A DNA stretch of 64,000 nucleotides from Planctomycetota bacterium (GCA_016191165.1 JACPPF010000018.1:88192-152191); one strand, 5' to 3'; shown: positions 52,834 to 61,843, counted from the first letter of the stretch. Made by a program: numbers and translations. The notes: a model not told the origin generated them from the sequence alone.

Positions 52834-53571
52834 ATGAATGGCACCTGGTCCGACATTCAAGCCGCGGGCAAGACCGTCGAGGTCTACGACCCGCCTGGCG
52901 GCAAGCCGCGCTTTGGCGCTCTCTTCCTGCATCCGCTTGGCCTGGAGACGTTGCGAGGTCGGCCGGCGTATACGAATTTGCTCGATAAGTATAACATCGG
53001 ATGTCTGTGTCCGCACGCGCAGCGCTCCTGGTGGGTCGATCGCGTCTGCCCGGAGTTCGATCCCGTGCTAACGCCAGAGCAACACCTCTTGCAAAACGTC
53101 GTGCCGATCTTTGCGGACCGGTGGAATTTGCGCACGCGCTCGCTGGGCGTTTTCGGCATCAGCATGGGTGGGCAGGGGGCTATCCGGCTGGCGCTGCGGC
53201 ACCCGCAAACCTTCCCGGCGTGCGCGGGCATCGCCTCGGCGCTCGATTTTTATGAGCTTTACGGGGAAGACTCCCCGCTCGACGACATGTACGATTCGCG
53301 CGAGCAATGCCGGCAGGACACCGCCATCCTGCACATTCACCCCGCCAACTGGCCGCCGCACCTGTTCTTTTGCATCGACCCGGGCGATCAGGCGTGGGTC
53401 CGCGGCAACGATCGGCTGCATGAAAAGCTCACCGCGCTCGGCGTGCCACACACGATTGATTTTGAAACGCAGGCCGGCGGACACTGTTGGCCATACTTTG
53501 ACAGGATGGCCGACCCGGCGCTGCGCTTCGTTTACGAGGGTCTGGAGAAGGAAAGCCGGCGGCTCTTGTGA
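52834..53571 (+). CDS. Esterase D-like alpha/beta hydrolase
   Basis: 245 residues, no signal peptide, so cytoplasmic. The nucleophile elbow is FGISMGGQGAIRLALRHP (Ser near residue 110), the acid is likely in FFCIDPGDQAW, and the His is in ETQAGGHCWPYFDR. These match the S-formylglutathione hydrolase/putative-esterase fold. The substrate is unknown. It follows the toroid gene but a palindrome lies between them. Confidence 0.88.
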   Translation: MNGTWSDIQAAGKTVEVYDPPGGKPRFGALFLHPLGLETLRGRPAYTNLLDKYNIGCLCPHAQRSWWVDRVCPEFDPVLTPEQHLLQNVVPIFADRWNLRTRSLGVFGISMGGQGAIRLALRHPQTFPACAGIASALDFYELYGEDSPLDDMYDSREQCRQDTAILHIHPANWPPHLFFCIDPGDQAWVRGNDRLHEKLTALGVPHTIDFETQAGGHCWPYFDRMADPALRFVYEGLEKESRRLL

Positions 53572-53638
53572 ACCGCGTGCGTTTGGCGCTCGCGTGGCGC
53601 CGCGCGGGCGCTAAACGCAAACCAACGGGGACTCAAGA

Positions 53639-54355
53639 TTGCACGTCTCCCTGATGATCACCTGCCTGGCGGACGGTTTCTTCCCCGATGTCGGCGTCGC
53701 GACCGTGAAACTGCTGCGCCGGCTCGGCGTTACGGTCGAATTCCCCCAAAGCCAGACCTGCTGCGGCCAGCCGCATTTCAACAGCGGTTATCATGACGAC
53801 GCCCGCGCTCTGGCCCGCAATACCATTACCACGTTTGCGAAGGCGCCGCTCGTCGTCACGCCGTCGGGCTCCTGCGCAGCCATGGTCAGGCTCGAATACC
53901 CGGAACTTTTTCACGCCGATCCGGTCTGGCATCCCAGGGCCGTTGATCTGGCTCGCCGTACGCACGAACTGTCCGACTTCCTCGTCAACGTGCTGAAGGT
54001 CGAAGACGTCGGCGCCCGCTTCGAGGGCAAGGCGACCTACCACATGGCCTGCCATCTGCGCGGCCTGGGCCTTTTGACCGAACCGATTCGCCTGATGCGA
54101 AAAGTTCGCGGGTTGCATTTCGTTCCCCTGGAACGCTACGATGAATGCTGCGGCTTCGGCGGCTCGTTCGCGGTGCGCTATCCGGGCATCTCCGGCGCGA
54201 TGGTGCGCGACAAGGCCGCGTTTATCGAGAAGACCGCGGTGGACGCCGTCGTCGCGACCGACGCCGGCTGCTTGATGAACATCGGCGGGTGTCTCAATCG
54301 CCAGGCGAGCAAGGTGCGTATTCTGCACCTGGCCGAACTGCTGGCGCAGACCTGA
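53639..54355 (+). CDS. lutA: L-lactate oxidation protein LutA (YkgE), CCG-domain Fe-S protein
   Basis: 238 residues. The start is TTG 53639 with GGGG eight bases before it; it gives the family opening VSLMITCLADGFFPDVGVAT. Two CCG domains carry QTCCGQPHFNSGY and DECCGFGGSFAVRYPGIS, with the Cys residues that hold an Fe-S cluster. With LutB and LutC it oxidises L-lactate to pyruvate. Order lutA-lutB-lutC matches Bacillus. Confidence 0.92.
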   Translation: MHVSLMITCLADGFFPDVGVATVKLLRRLGVTVEFPQSQTCCGQPHFNSGYHDDARALARNTITTFAKAPLVVTPSGSCAAMVRLEYPELFHADPVWHPRAVDLARRTHELSDFLVNVLKVEDVGARFEGKATYHMACHLRGLGLLTEPIRLMRKVRGLHFVPLERYDECCGFGGSFAVRYPGISGAMVRDKAAFIEKTAVDAVVATDAGCLMNIGGCLNRQASKVRILHLAELLAQT

Positions 54356-54446
54356 TTTCCCGGGACGCTCGTAGCCGACCGGCTGCGGGATCAAGGCGCG
54401 TTGGCTCCATCCCGCACCCTTTCGGGTGCGGGCGTGGTGTTGAAAC

Positions 54447-55856
54447 ATGAGCAACTACGCACAACACGAACACCACGACTTCCTTGGGGCCAGCGCGCAG
54501 GCGCTCGCCGACCCGACGCTCCAGCAGGCGCTTGTGCGGCTGACCGACACGTTGCTGGCGGGCAATCGCAAGGGTTATGCCGCCCTCGCCGACTCAAGTG
54601 AATTGCGCGATCACGCCAAGCGCATCAAGGAGCACACGCTCGCTCATCTGGACCAATATCTGGTGCAACTGGAAGCGTCGGTCCAAAGACTCGGCGGCAA
54701 GGTCCACTGGGCGGCGACCGCGGATGAGGCGCGCAAGATTGTCGTCGAAATCGCCCAAAAGGCGAATTGCAAGCACGCGGTGAAATCCAAGTCGATGACC
54801 TCCGAGGAAATCCATCTCAACCCCGCTCTCGAGGCTGCGGGCGTCGAGGTGACCGAGACCGACTTCGGCGAGTTCATCATCCAGGTCGCGGGTGAACGGC
54901 CATCGCATCTGGTCGCGCCGGCCGTGCATCATACGCGTGAAAGCGTCGCCCGCGTATTGTCCAAGCATCTGGGCCAGCAGCTGGCTGACGACCCGAAGTC
55001 GCTCGCCATGACCGGACGCCGCGTCCTGCGCGAGAAGTTTCGGCAAGCGGACCTGGGCATCACCGGCGCCAACTTCGCGATTGCCGAGACCGGAACCGTG
55101 GTCCTGGTCACCAACGAGGGGAACGGCCGATTGACCACGACCTGCCCGCGCGTGCATGTTGCCATCATGGGCATCGAAAAGGTGATCCCGCGTTTCACCG
55201 ATTTGCCCGTGTTTTTGAAGTTGCTGGCGCGCGGCGCCACGGGGCAGACGCTGTCGGTTTATACCACCATCATCACGGGCCCGCGGCAAGCGGGTGAGTA
55301 CGACGGCGCGGAGGAGTTTCATCTGGTGCTGCTCGACAACGGCCGCTCGAAGGTGCTGGCGACGCCGTTTCGCGAGAGCTTGCAGTGCATCCGCTGCGGA
55401 GCGTGTCTCAACGCGTGCCCGGTCTATCGGCGCATCGGCGGGCATGCCTATGGCGGGGTGTATTCCGGGCCGATCGGCAGCATCCTGACGCCGCTTTATG
55501 ATAGCGTGGAAGAGAACCCGCATCTGCCTCATGCGTCTTCTTTATGCGGCGCGTGCCAGTCGGCCTGCCCGGTCAAGATCAACATCCCGCATATGCTGAT
55601 TGGGCTGCGCGAGTTGCAACATGAGCGCGAGCCGAACCGCTGGGAGCGCTGGGCGTATGGCCTGTGGAGCGCGGTGCTGCAGCGTCCCTGGGCGTACCGC
55701 TGGGCGCTCTGGGCGGCGCGAGTTTTTCTTAAGCGCCGAGCCACGAACGGCTGGATCGCGCAAATGCCCGGTCCAGGCGCCGAATGGACGAAGATACGCG
55801 ATTTCCCCGCCCCGGCCGCCCAGAGCTTTCGCGACCGCTGGAAGGAGCTGGAGTGA
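54447..55856 (+). CDS. lutB: L-lactate oxidation Fe-S protein LutB (YkgF)
   Basis: 469 residues. An N-terminal LUD domain (ITGANFAIAETGTVVLVTNE, then TTCPRVHVAIMGIEK) is followed by two 4Fe-4S motifs, CIRCGACLNACPVYRRIGGH and CGACQSACPVKINIP. The C-terminal helix region ends KIRDFPAPAAQSFRDRW, as in LutB. It starts about 90 bases after lutA, beyond a small hairpin (CCGCACCC/GGGTGCGG), and its stop overlaps lutC by one base. Confidence 0.95.
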   Translation: MSNYAQHEHHDFLGASAQALADPTLQQALVRLTDTLLAGNRKGYAALADSSELRDHAKRIKEHTLAHLDQYLVQLEASVQRLGGKVHWAATADEARKIVVEIAQKANCKHAVKSKSMTSEEIHLNPALEAAGVEVTETDFGEFIIQVAGERPSHLVAPAVHHTRESVARVLSKHLGQQLADDPKSLAMTGRRVLREKFRQADLGITGANFAIAETGTVVLVTNEGNGRLTTTCPRVHVAIMGIEKVIPRFTDLPVFLKLLARGATGQTLSVYTTIITGPRQAGEYDGAEEFHLVLLDNGRSKVLATPFRESLQCIRCGACLNACPVYRRIGGHAYGGVYSGPIGSILTPLYDSVEENPHLPHASSLCGACQSACPVKINIPHMLIGLRELQHEREPNRWERWAYGLWSAVLQRPWAYRWALWAARVFLKRRATNGWIAQMPGPGAEWTKIRDFPAPAAQSFRDRWKELE

Positions 55857-56554
55857 TGACCGCCCGTGAGGCATTCCTGGAACGCGTGAAATCGGCCGTG
55901 GCCGAGGGCAACCGCGCCGGTGGCGCGCCGCCCCTGCCCGAGCGAGGCCGCGTCGGCTATCAAGGCGCCGGCGCTGACCCGGTCGAGCGTTTCTGCCAGG
56001 AGCTGATCGCGGCCGGTGGCAAGGCGTATCTCGCGTCCGACGCCGACGCCCCGTTGCGCCTGGTTCAGGAAATCCTCCAGTCGCTGAACGCTCGACGAAT
56101 TCTGCTTACCCGCGGCGGCCTGATCGATCAGCTGGGCCTGGCCGGAATGCTTCGGCGCCTTGGCCTTGAAGTGAAAACGCTTGACGACCTTGGCGCTGAT
56201 TCGCGTGAGGAATTTTTTCAGGCGGACGTGGGCATCACCAATGTCCATCGCCTGATCGCGGAAACGGGGACGGTGGTGCTGACAAGCAGGCCCAACGAGC
56301 CGCGCTCCGCCAGCCTGCTGCCGCCCGTGCACATCTGCCTGGCCGAGCGCTCGCAGATCCTGCCTGATCTTTTCGATCTCTTCGACCTCTTCGCGCCGAC
56401 GGCCTCCGCGAGCAAAACCCTTCCACCTTCCTGCCTGACGCTCATTACCGGCCCGAGCAAAACGGGCGACATCGAATTGAAACTGGTGACGGGCGTCCAC
56501 GGGCCCGGGGAGGTGCATGTGATCTTGTTAGCCGGAAGCGCAGGCGAGGGATGA
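55856..56554 (+). CDS. lutC: L-lactate oxidation protein LutC (LUD domain)
   Basis: 232 residues from ATG 55856, whose A is the last base of the lutB stop. The LUD domain is clear: FFQADVGITNVHRLIAETGT, VVLTSRPNEPRSASLLPPVH and TLITGPSKTGDIELKLVTGV then HGPGEVHVILL. The last residues AGSAGEG are encoded by the left arm of an intergenic palindrome (GTTAGCCGGAAGCGCAGGCG), so the repeat supplies the C-terminus and stop codon. Confidence 0.93.
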   Translation: MTAREAFLERVKSAVAEGNRAGGAPPLPERGRVGYQGAGADPVERFCQELIAAGGKAYLASDADAPLRLVQEILQSLNARRILLTRGGLIDQLGLAGMLRRLGLEVKTLDDLGADSREEFFQADVGITNVHRLIAETGTVVLTSRPNEPRSASLLPPVHICLAERSQILPDLFDLFDLFAPTASASKTLPPSCLTLITGPSKTGDIELKLVTGVHGPGEVHVILLAGSAGEG

Positions 56555-56808
56555 AGCAAACGCCCGCGACCCGCAAACGCAAGCGCCGGATGGAAAAACG
56601 GCCTGGTTCAAGTGAGGGTCACAGCGAGCCGCCGGGCTTGTGCCGGCGGTGCATTCCGATTCGCCTTGGTTCACCGCCGGGACAAGCCCCGCGGCTCGCT
56701 GATTGTTTGTTACCCTAAAATCGATGAATTTGAACCAGGCCGTAAAAACGGGGGATAATCGGTATGCCGGATGCGGGAAGCACCCGTCGCTGGCGCTTCC
56801 GGCTAACT
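56526..56808. repeat. Palindrome split by a MITE insertion
   Basis: Left arm GTTAGCCGGAAGCGCAGGCG (from about 56527) and right arm CGCTGGCGCTTCCGGCTAAC (to about 56808) are complementary. They resemble the 49778 palindrome, but the ~230 bases between them contain MITE copy 2. Confidence 0.7.
56600..56741. mobile_element. MITE-like element, copy 2 (142 bp)
   Basis: The same length as copy 1, with ends GGCCTGGTTCAA (56600-56611) and TTGAACCAGGCC (56730-56741). Flanking octamers GGAAAAAC (56592-56599) and GTAAAAAC (56742-56749) agree in 7 of 8 bases, as expected for an ageing target duplication. The internal palindrome is conserved. It lies between lutC and the citrate synthase gene. Confidence 0.85.
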
Positions 56809-56894
56809 TCCGAGAACTCTGGTCGAAAAGCCTCCTGGCCCATAATCTCACTTCGTTCCCCGAACGCCTTCCTCCCGCCATGCCAAGGAGCACC

Positions 56895-58034
56895 ATGAGT
56901 CAGATCGAGTTGCGTCCCGGTCTTGCGGACGTTCCTGTCGCCGAGTCGGCTGTCAGCTTCATCGACGGCAAGAACGCCCGCCTGGAATACCGCGGTATCG
57001 CCGTTGAGACGCTGGCGCAGGAGAGTTGCTTCGAGGAAACTTGCTTCCTCTTGCTCAAGGGCGATCTGCCGACGCAGAAGCAACTGGCGGATTTTGACCA
57101 TCAGCTCCGGCATCATCGCCGCATCAAGTTTCGGCTCAGCGATCTGATCAAGTGCTTGCCGGAGACCGGGCATCCAATGTATGCCATGCAGGCGGCGGTG
57201 GCGGCCATGGGCATGTTTTATCCGGCGCGCGACGTGACGAACGCGCAGAGCAACTGGGAATCATCGATCCGGCTGGTGGCCAAGCTGCCGACGGTGACGG
57301 CGGCGTTTCATCGCATTCGCCACGGCGATGAGCCGATTCAGCCGCGCGACGATCTGGACCATGCCGCCAACTTCTACTGGATGCTTTTCGAGAAGGAGCC
57401 GTCCCCCGCGGTCCGCAAGGTGATCGACGCCTGCCTCGTGCTGCACGCCGAGCATACCATGAATGCGTCCACGTTTTCGGGCCGCGTGACCGGCTCGACG
57501 CTGGCAAACCCGTATACCGTGATCAGCGCCGCCATCGGCACGCTCACCGGCCCGTTGCACGGCGGCGCCAACGAAGAAGTCCTCACCATGCTCGCCGAGA
57601 TTGGCGATATCAAAAACGTCCGCGCCTGGTGCGATGACGCCATCGCCAACAAGAAAAAGATCATGGGCTTCGGGCATCGCGTCTACAAGGTCAAGGACCC
57701 GCGCGCCACCGTGTTGCAAAACCTCGCCGAGCGCGTCTTCGTCGATACCGGCCGGCCCGCGCAATATGATCTAGCCGTCGAGATGGAAAAAGTGATGGCC
57801 GAAAAGCTCGGACCCAAGGGAATCTATCCCAACGTCGATTTCTATTCCGGCATCGTTTACGACGCGCTGGGCATCCCGGCTGACCTGTTCACCCCGATTT
57901 TCGCCATCGCCCGCGTCGCCGGCTGGCTGGCGCACTGGCTCGAGCAAATGCAAAACAACCGCATCTATCGGCCCGAGCAGGTCTACGTCGGCAAACGTGA
58001 AGCGGATTACGTGCCGCTGGCGAAGCGGCCGTGA
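56895..58034 (+). CDS. gltA: Citrate synthase
   Basis: 379 residues from ATG 56895, preceded by AAGGAG; in-frame ATGs further up fall in the MITE. It condenses acetyl-CoA and oxaloacetate. Catalytic residues are visible: His in GPLHGGANEEVL, His in IMGFGHRVYKVKDPR and Asp in PNVDFYSGIVYDALG. HAEHTMNASTFSGRVTGST is the oxaloacetate-binding helix. The ~380-residue length and lack of the Gram-negative NADH domain indicate the short dimeric type. A 2-methylcitrate synthase cannot be fully excluded. Confidence 0.94.
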   Translation: MSQIELRPGLADVPVAESAVSFIDGKNARLEYRGIAVETLAQESCFEETCFLLLKGDLPTQKQLADFDHQLRHHRRIKFRLSDLIKCLPETGHPMYAMQAAVAAMGMFYPARDVTNAQSNWESSIRLVAKLPTVTAAFHRIRHGDEPIQPRDDLDHAANFYWMLFEKEPSPAVRKVIDACLVLHAEHTMNASTFSGRVTGSTLANPYTVISAAIGTLTGPLHGGANEEVLTMLAEIGDIKNVRAWCDDAIANKKKIMGFGHRVYKVKDPRATVLQNLAERVFVDTGRPAQYDLAVEMEKVMAEKLGPKGIYPNVDFYSGIVYDALGIPADLFTPIFAIARVAGWLAHWLEQMQNNRIYRPEQVYVGKREADYVPLAKRP

Positions 58035-58158
58035 TTCGTTCTCCCCTCTCCCTCTGGGAGAGGGGTCGGGGGTGAAGGCGAGACGTCAGTTGTGCCCGAA
58101 CCCCACCCTCACCCCTAACCCCTCTCCCAGTGGGAGTGGGGATAAGCGGGCCGAACGC

Positions 58159-58920
58159 ATGGAATACCAGGTCGAACTGCCAACCTTTCGCGGCCCGCTC
58201 GATTTGTTGCTTTTTCTCGTCAAGCAGCATGAGGTCGATCTCCAGGATATTCCCATCGCCCTCATCGCCGAGCAATTCCTCGCCTATCTCAATCTTCTTC
58301 AGGTTATCGATGTCGAGGCGGCAGGCGAGTTCCTGGTCATGGCTGCCACGTTGATGGAGATCAAAAGCAAGATGTTGCTTCCGCGCGCGGAAACGGAAAC
58401 CCACGAGGAAGAAGACCCGCGGCTGGAGTTGGTCAAGCAACTCATCGAGTACAAGAAGTACAAGGAAGCCGCCGAGTTGCTGGAAGAACACGCGGAGCGG
58501 CAATTGGCCAGGCTGCCGCGCATGCCTCTGGAGCTGCCGGCGCCCCCCGATCTGGCTCACCAGCCGCTGCGGAAGGTGGAGTTGTGGGACCTGGTCAGCG
58601 CGTTCGGGCGGTTGATGCGCGAGACGGCTGCGCTACAGCCGAGCCACATCGCCATCGACGAGACGCCGATCCAGACGCACATGGATCGGATCGTTGAAAT
58701 ATTGAAGAAACACGAGCGCGTGAGTTTGAGCGAGTTATTCGCCCCACCGCGCACGCGCGGCCGGTTGCTGGGCTTGTTCCTGGCAACGCTGGAGTTGATC
58801 AAGGGTTGCACCGTATGGGCGGACCAGCCCGAGGCGTTCGGCGAACTGTGGTTGCGCCTGGCCCAGCCCGTGACGGAAGAAACCGCGGCGCCAGAAACCG
58901 CAAACGGCCCGCAGGCTTAG
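58159..58920 (+). CDS. scpA: Segregation and condensation protein A
   Basis: 253 residues from ATG 58159. The N-terminus YQVELPTFRGPLDLLLFLVK and EFLVMAATLMEIKSKMLLP are the ScpA (kleisin) signature; DPRLELVKQLIEYKKYKEAA follows, and the winged-helix C-terminus includes RTRGRLLGLFLATLELIKGC. It bridges SMC heads with ScpB during chromosome compaction. scpB is not next to it here. A GC-rich repeat (CCCCTCTCCC pairs) fills the 124-base gap upstream. Confidence 0.95.
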   Translation: MEYQVELPTFRGPLDLLLFLVKQHEVDLQDIPIALIAEQFLAYLNLLQVIDVEAAGEFLVMAATLMEIKSKMLLPRAETETHEEEDPRLELVKQLIEYKKYKEAAELLEEHAERQLARLPRMPLELPAPPDLAHQPLRKVELWDLVSAFGRLMRETAALQPSHIAIDETPIQTHMDRIVEILKKHERVSLSELFAPPRTRGRLLGLFLATLELIKGCTVWADQPEAFGELWLRLAQPVTEETAAPETANGPQA

Positions 58921-59026
58921 CCGCCACGCCCGAATCGCGCGCGTTGCCGCCCTTTCATCGCCAATGTACAATGCCCCTTGTTCTACACGCACCCACGGAC
59001 GGCGGCATCATCAAAAGGACCTGACC

Positions 59027-59542
59027 ATGGCGGCTCCGGAGCCTGCGCGGGAGGATATCTTCCACCCCGGCGGAAAGATTTGCCGGGAGTGCGTCTCGGA
59101 GTCAGCCCTGAAGGTGTTGGACGAAGCGCTGAAACTCGCAAGGGAAACGCGCTGGGACACCGTCCGTAGCCCGCACATTTTCATGGGCCTTTTGTCCGTC
59201 CCCGATCCCGCCATTCGCATGTGGGGGGAACGCATCAGCGATGATCTCCAGCACCTCCTCGATCAGTTTCAAGAACTGTTCCATCAGGAAGAAGGCCAAA
59301 GCGACGCGATGTTGCGGCTCAATCGCGAGTTCCTGTCCAACAACGTAATCCGCCTTTTGCGCGACGCCTATGGCCGGGCCCTCGATCATCAACGCCGGGT
59401 CGTCACACCGATGGACCTCCTCATCAGCATGTTGACGGCGACCGATAGCATTGTTGCCGAATGCTTCGAGCGAATCGGCGTAACGGCGGCAAAATTGACG
59501 GAATTGGCGGTCCTGGCGGAACAGCAGAGCGGGGCGAAGTAA
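59027..59542 (+). CDS. Stand-alone Clp N-terminal-like domain protein
   Basis: 171 residues from ATG 59027 (AAGGA eight bases before). LKVLDEALKLARETRWDTVR then SPHIFMGLL resembles the first Clp-N repeat, and NVIRLLRDAYGRALDHQRRV then VTPMDLLISMLTATDS the second. Clp-N domains normally sit before ATPase modules in ClpA/ClpC and bind adaptors or substrates; no AAA+ domain is here. It could be an adaptor such as ClpS/ClpC-like partners, or an orphan. An early Cys pair (CRECVSE) is present. Confidence 0.65.
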   Translation: MAAPEPAREDIFHPGGKICRECVSESALKVLDEALKLARETRWDTVRSPHIFMGLLSVPDPAIRMWGERISDDLQHLLDQFQELFHQEEGQSDAMLRLNREFLSNNVIRLLRDAYGRALDHQRRVVTPMDLLISMLTATDSIVAECFERIGVTAAKLTELAVLAEQQSGAK

Positions 59543-59683
59543 TCGACTCAGCACAATCGCTTTAATCGGCAAATCTTGACTTCCACGTCTGACAATCGGG
59601 CCGAAAGCGCCCGACAATCCTGGCGAAGCGCCTTTCCCACGGACTACAATCGAAAGGAGTCTGACGAAAGGTGGAGGTGCGCC

Positions 59684-60559
59684 ATGAGACGAGCTTTGTG
59701 GGTCGTGGTTTGTGCCAGCGTCGTGTTATTCCAGCTTGGGTGTCGGCAAACGTGTGGGCGCCGGCCGTGGTGCGGGTCCTGCGGTGCGCCCGCGCAACAG
59801 CCGGCGATCTATGCGCCGGCGCCTCAGCCGATCGTTCAGCCGGCGCCAATCCAGCAGTCCGGCGCGATTCAAGGTCTCCCGCCTGGCGCCTTGCTGCAAC
59901 CGCCGCCGGGCGCGCAGATTCGGCAACCGGGTTCGGCGCCGTCGATTTCCAACGCGCCGCCGATGCCGCCAGCCGAAAGCCGCGAGCCGCCCAGGCCCGA
60001 ATCCAAGCGCGATGTCCCGCCGCGGATTCAACTCTACGCGCCCGAGTCGCTGGAAAAAGAAACCCCCGCGCCAGCCAAGAAACCGAGCGTGCAGGCCACG
60101 CTGCCGCCGATCCCGCAGTTCGGCGTTGCGAGGGATAACCTCTTCACCGGCCTTCGCCCCGGTCTCGACGGCCTCGACTGGTTGCGCGACAACCGCATCG
60201 CCACCGTCGTGCAGCTTCGCCTCCCGGGTGAGGACGATTCGTCCGACAAGAAGCAGGTGGAAGACCGCGGCATGCGTTACGTGTCGCTGGAGATTTCGCC
60301 CGAGTCGTTGACCAAGGACAAGGCCGACGAGTTCATCAAACTCATCCGAGATGGCGCCCGGAAAGGCATCTTCGTCTACGATCAGGATGGCTCGCTCGCC
60401 GGGGCGATGTGGTACCTGTATTTCCGCGCGGGCGAGTTTCTCGACGACGATGTCGCGCAGCTCCGCGCCCGCCAGCTCGGCCTGCAAGGCAACCGCGCCG
60501 GCCAACATCGCGAGATGTGGCTTGCCGTGCGCAAGCTCTTGAACGAAAATAGCCCGTGA
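59684..60559 (+). CDS. Lipoprotein with a dual-specificity-phosphatase-like domain lacking the catalytic Cys
   Basis: 291 residues from ATG 59684 (GGAGG ahead). Lipobox FQLGC (Cys20) follows a hydrophobic signal. Residues 30-140 are Pro/Gln/Ala-rich, a likely flexible tether. Residues ~145-285 look like a tyrosine/dual-specificity phosphatase fold (GLDGLDWLRDNRIATVVQLR, MRYVSLEISPE). The P-loop that should read HCxxGxxRTG is VYDQDGSLAG near residue 230: Cys is replaced by Asp and Arg by a small residue. It is therefore probably a pseudo-enzyme anchored in a membrane. Confidence 0.72.
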   Translation: MRRALWVVVCASVVLFQLGCRQTCGRRPWCGSCGAPAQQPAIYAPAPQPIVQPAPIQQSGAIQGLPPGALLQPPPGAQIRQPGSAPSISNAPPMPPAESREPPRPESKRDVPPRIQLYAPESLEKETPAPAKKPSVQATLPPIPQFGVARDNLFTGLRPGLDGLDWLRDNRIATVVQLRLPGEDDSSDKKQVEDRGMRYVSLEISPESLTKDKADEFIKLIRDGARKGIFVYDQDGSLAGAMWYLYFRAGEFLDDDVAQLRARQLGLQGNRAGQHREMWLAVRKLLNENSP

Positions 60560-60564
60560 AGACA

Positions 60565-60646
60565 ATTGCAGATTTCAAATTGCGGATTGCAGATTTTGGC
60601 CCGTTGCCAGTTTGAAATCGGCAATCTGCAATTCGAAATCTGCAAT
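60565..60646. repeat. AT-rich intergenic inverted repeat
   Basis: ATTGCAGATTTCAAATTGCG pairs with GCAATTCGAAATCTGCAAT-type text at the right. It lies between the pseudo-phosphatase and PLP enzyme genes. A related AT-rich stretch lies at 22260-22330 between gmk and yicC. Confidence 0.75.
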
Positions 60647-60666
60647 CGTCCCCCGGAGCGAATTTC

Positions 60667-61815
60667 ATGTCCCGACCCTATCCGACGTCCCTCGGTGAAA
60701 CGCAACCGCTCGTGCCGCCGATCTATCAATCGTCCGTCTACACGATTCCCGACCTCGACGCGCTCGACGCCATCATGAACGACGGCGAGCCAGGCTTCAT
60801 CTATGCGCGCGACGCCCACCCCAACGCCCGCCGGCTCGCGCAACTCCTCGCCGAGGCGGAGAACGCCGAGTGGGGCGTCATCACCGGTTCCGGCATGGCC
60901 GCGATCAGCGCCATCATCCTCGCTACCCTGCAAAAGGGGCAACGCATTCTGGCGAGCAATCGACTCTATGGCCGAACCGTGCAGCTCTTCACCCAGGAAC
61001 TCGACCGCTTCGGTGTGGCGACCGAATACGTTGACTGCAACGACCTGGCCGCGGTCGAAGCCACTCTGAAAAAATCCCCGCGGCTTCTGTTCGTCGAAAC
61101 GATGTCAAACCCGCTCCTGCGCGTCGTCGATATCGCCGCGCTGGCGGAGCTGGCGCACGATCATGGCGCCTTGCTGGTTGTCGACAACACCTTTGCGACG
61201 CCGGTGTTGACCAGGCCCATGGACCTCGGCGCCGATTTTGTCATGGAAAGTCTGACCAAGATAATCGCGGGACATTCCGATGTGACGCTCGGTTTCCTGG
61301 CGGCCAACGACCCCGACATGCTACCCGCGATCAACGCCGCCGTCAGCATCTGGGGCCTGGCATCGAACCCGTTCGACTGCTGGCTTGCCGAGCGCGGCCT
61401 GGCCACTCTGGAGCTGCGCCTGCGCGCCGCCTGTGAGAATGCGCTGGAGCTGGCCAACTGGCTGGGCGAGCAAACCGGCGTCAAACGCATCTGGTACCCG
61501 GGCCGGGACGATCATCCTGATCACCAACTGGCAACCAAGGTGCTCGACCGCGGTTTTGGCCACATGCTCTGCTTTGAGTTGGAGGGCGGCCGCGACGCGG
61601 TCAACCGCTTCATGCGCGCCGCGCCTGGGATTCCGTTCAGCCCCTCGCTCGGGCATAGCGCGACGACCTTGAGCCATCCGGCCACGACATCGCACCGCTA
61701 CACCAGCCCCGCGGAGCGTAAACGGCAAGGCATCACCGATGGCTTGATTCGCCTGTCCGTAGGCGTGGAGCCTCTGGAGCAGATTCAGGCGGAGATGGCA
61801 GCGGGGCTGAAGTGA
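60667..61815 (+). CDS. Cys/Met metabolism PLP-dependent enzyme (cystathionine gamma-synthase/lyase type)
   Basis: 382 residues. The PLP Lys is in MESLTKIIAGHSDVTLGF, the PLP-binding Asp in LLVVDNTFATPVL, and YARDAHPNARRLAQLLAEAE is the N-terminal substrate/PLP phosphate region (normally YxRxxNPT). C-terminal SLGHSATTLSHPATTSHRYT and GLIRLSVGVEPLEQI are conserved. It could be a cystathionine beta/gamma-lyase, gamma-synthase or methionine gamma-lyase; the reaction cannot be chosen from sequence alone. No met genes flank it. Confidence 0.92.
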   Translation: MSRPYPTSLGETQPLVPPIYQSSVYTIPDLDALDAIMNDGEPGFIYARDAHPNARRLAQLLAEAENAEWGVITGSGMAAISAIILATLQKGQRILASNRLYGRTVQLFTQELDRFGVATEYVDCNDLAAVEATLKKSPRLLFVETMSNPLLRVVDIAALAELAHDHGALLVVDNTFATPVLTRPMDLGADFVMESLTKIIAGHSDVTLGFLAANDPDMLPAINAAVSIWGLASNPFDCWLAERGLATLELRLRAACENALELANWLGEQTGVKRIWYPGRDDHPDHQLATKVLDRGFGHMLCFELEGGRDAVNRFMRAAPGIPFSPSLGHSATTLSHPATTSHRYTSPAERKRQGITDGLIRLSVGVEPLEQIQAEMAAGLK

Positions 61816-61843
61816 CTTTTCGATTGGCCGCGACCCGGTTGCT

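Noticed and set aside
56703..56894. An upstream extension of citrate synthase through in-frame ATGs
   Set aside because: The extension is translated from the end of the MITE and the palindrome; AAGGAG and the family N-terminus support ATG 56895.
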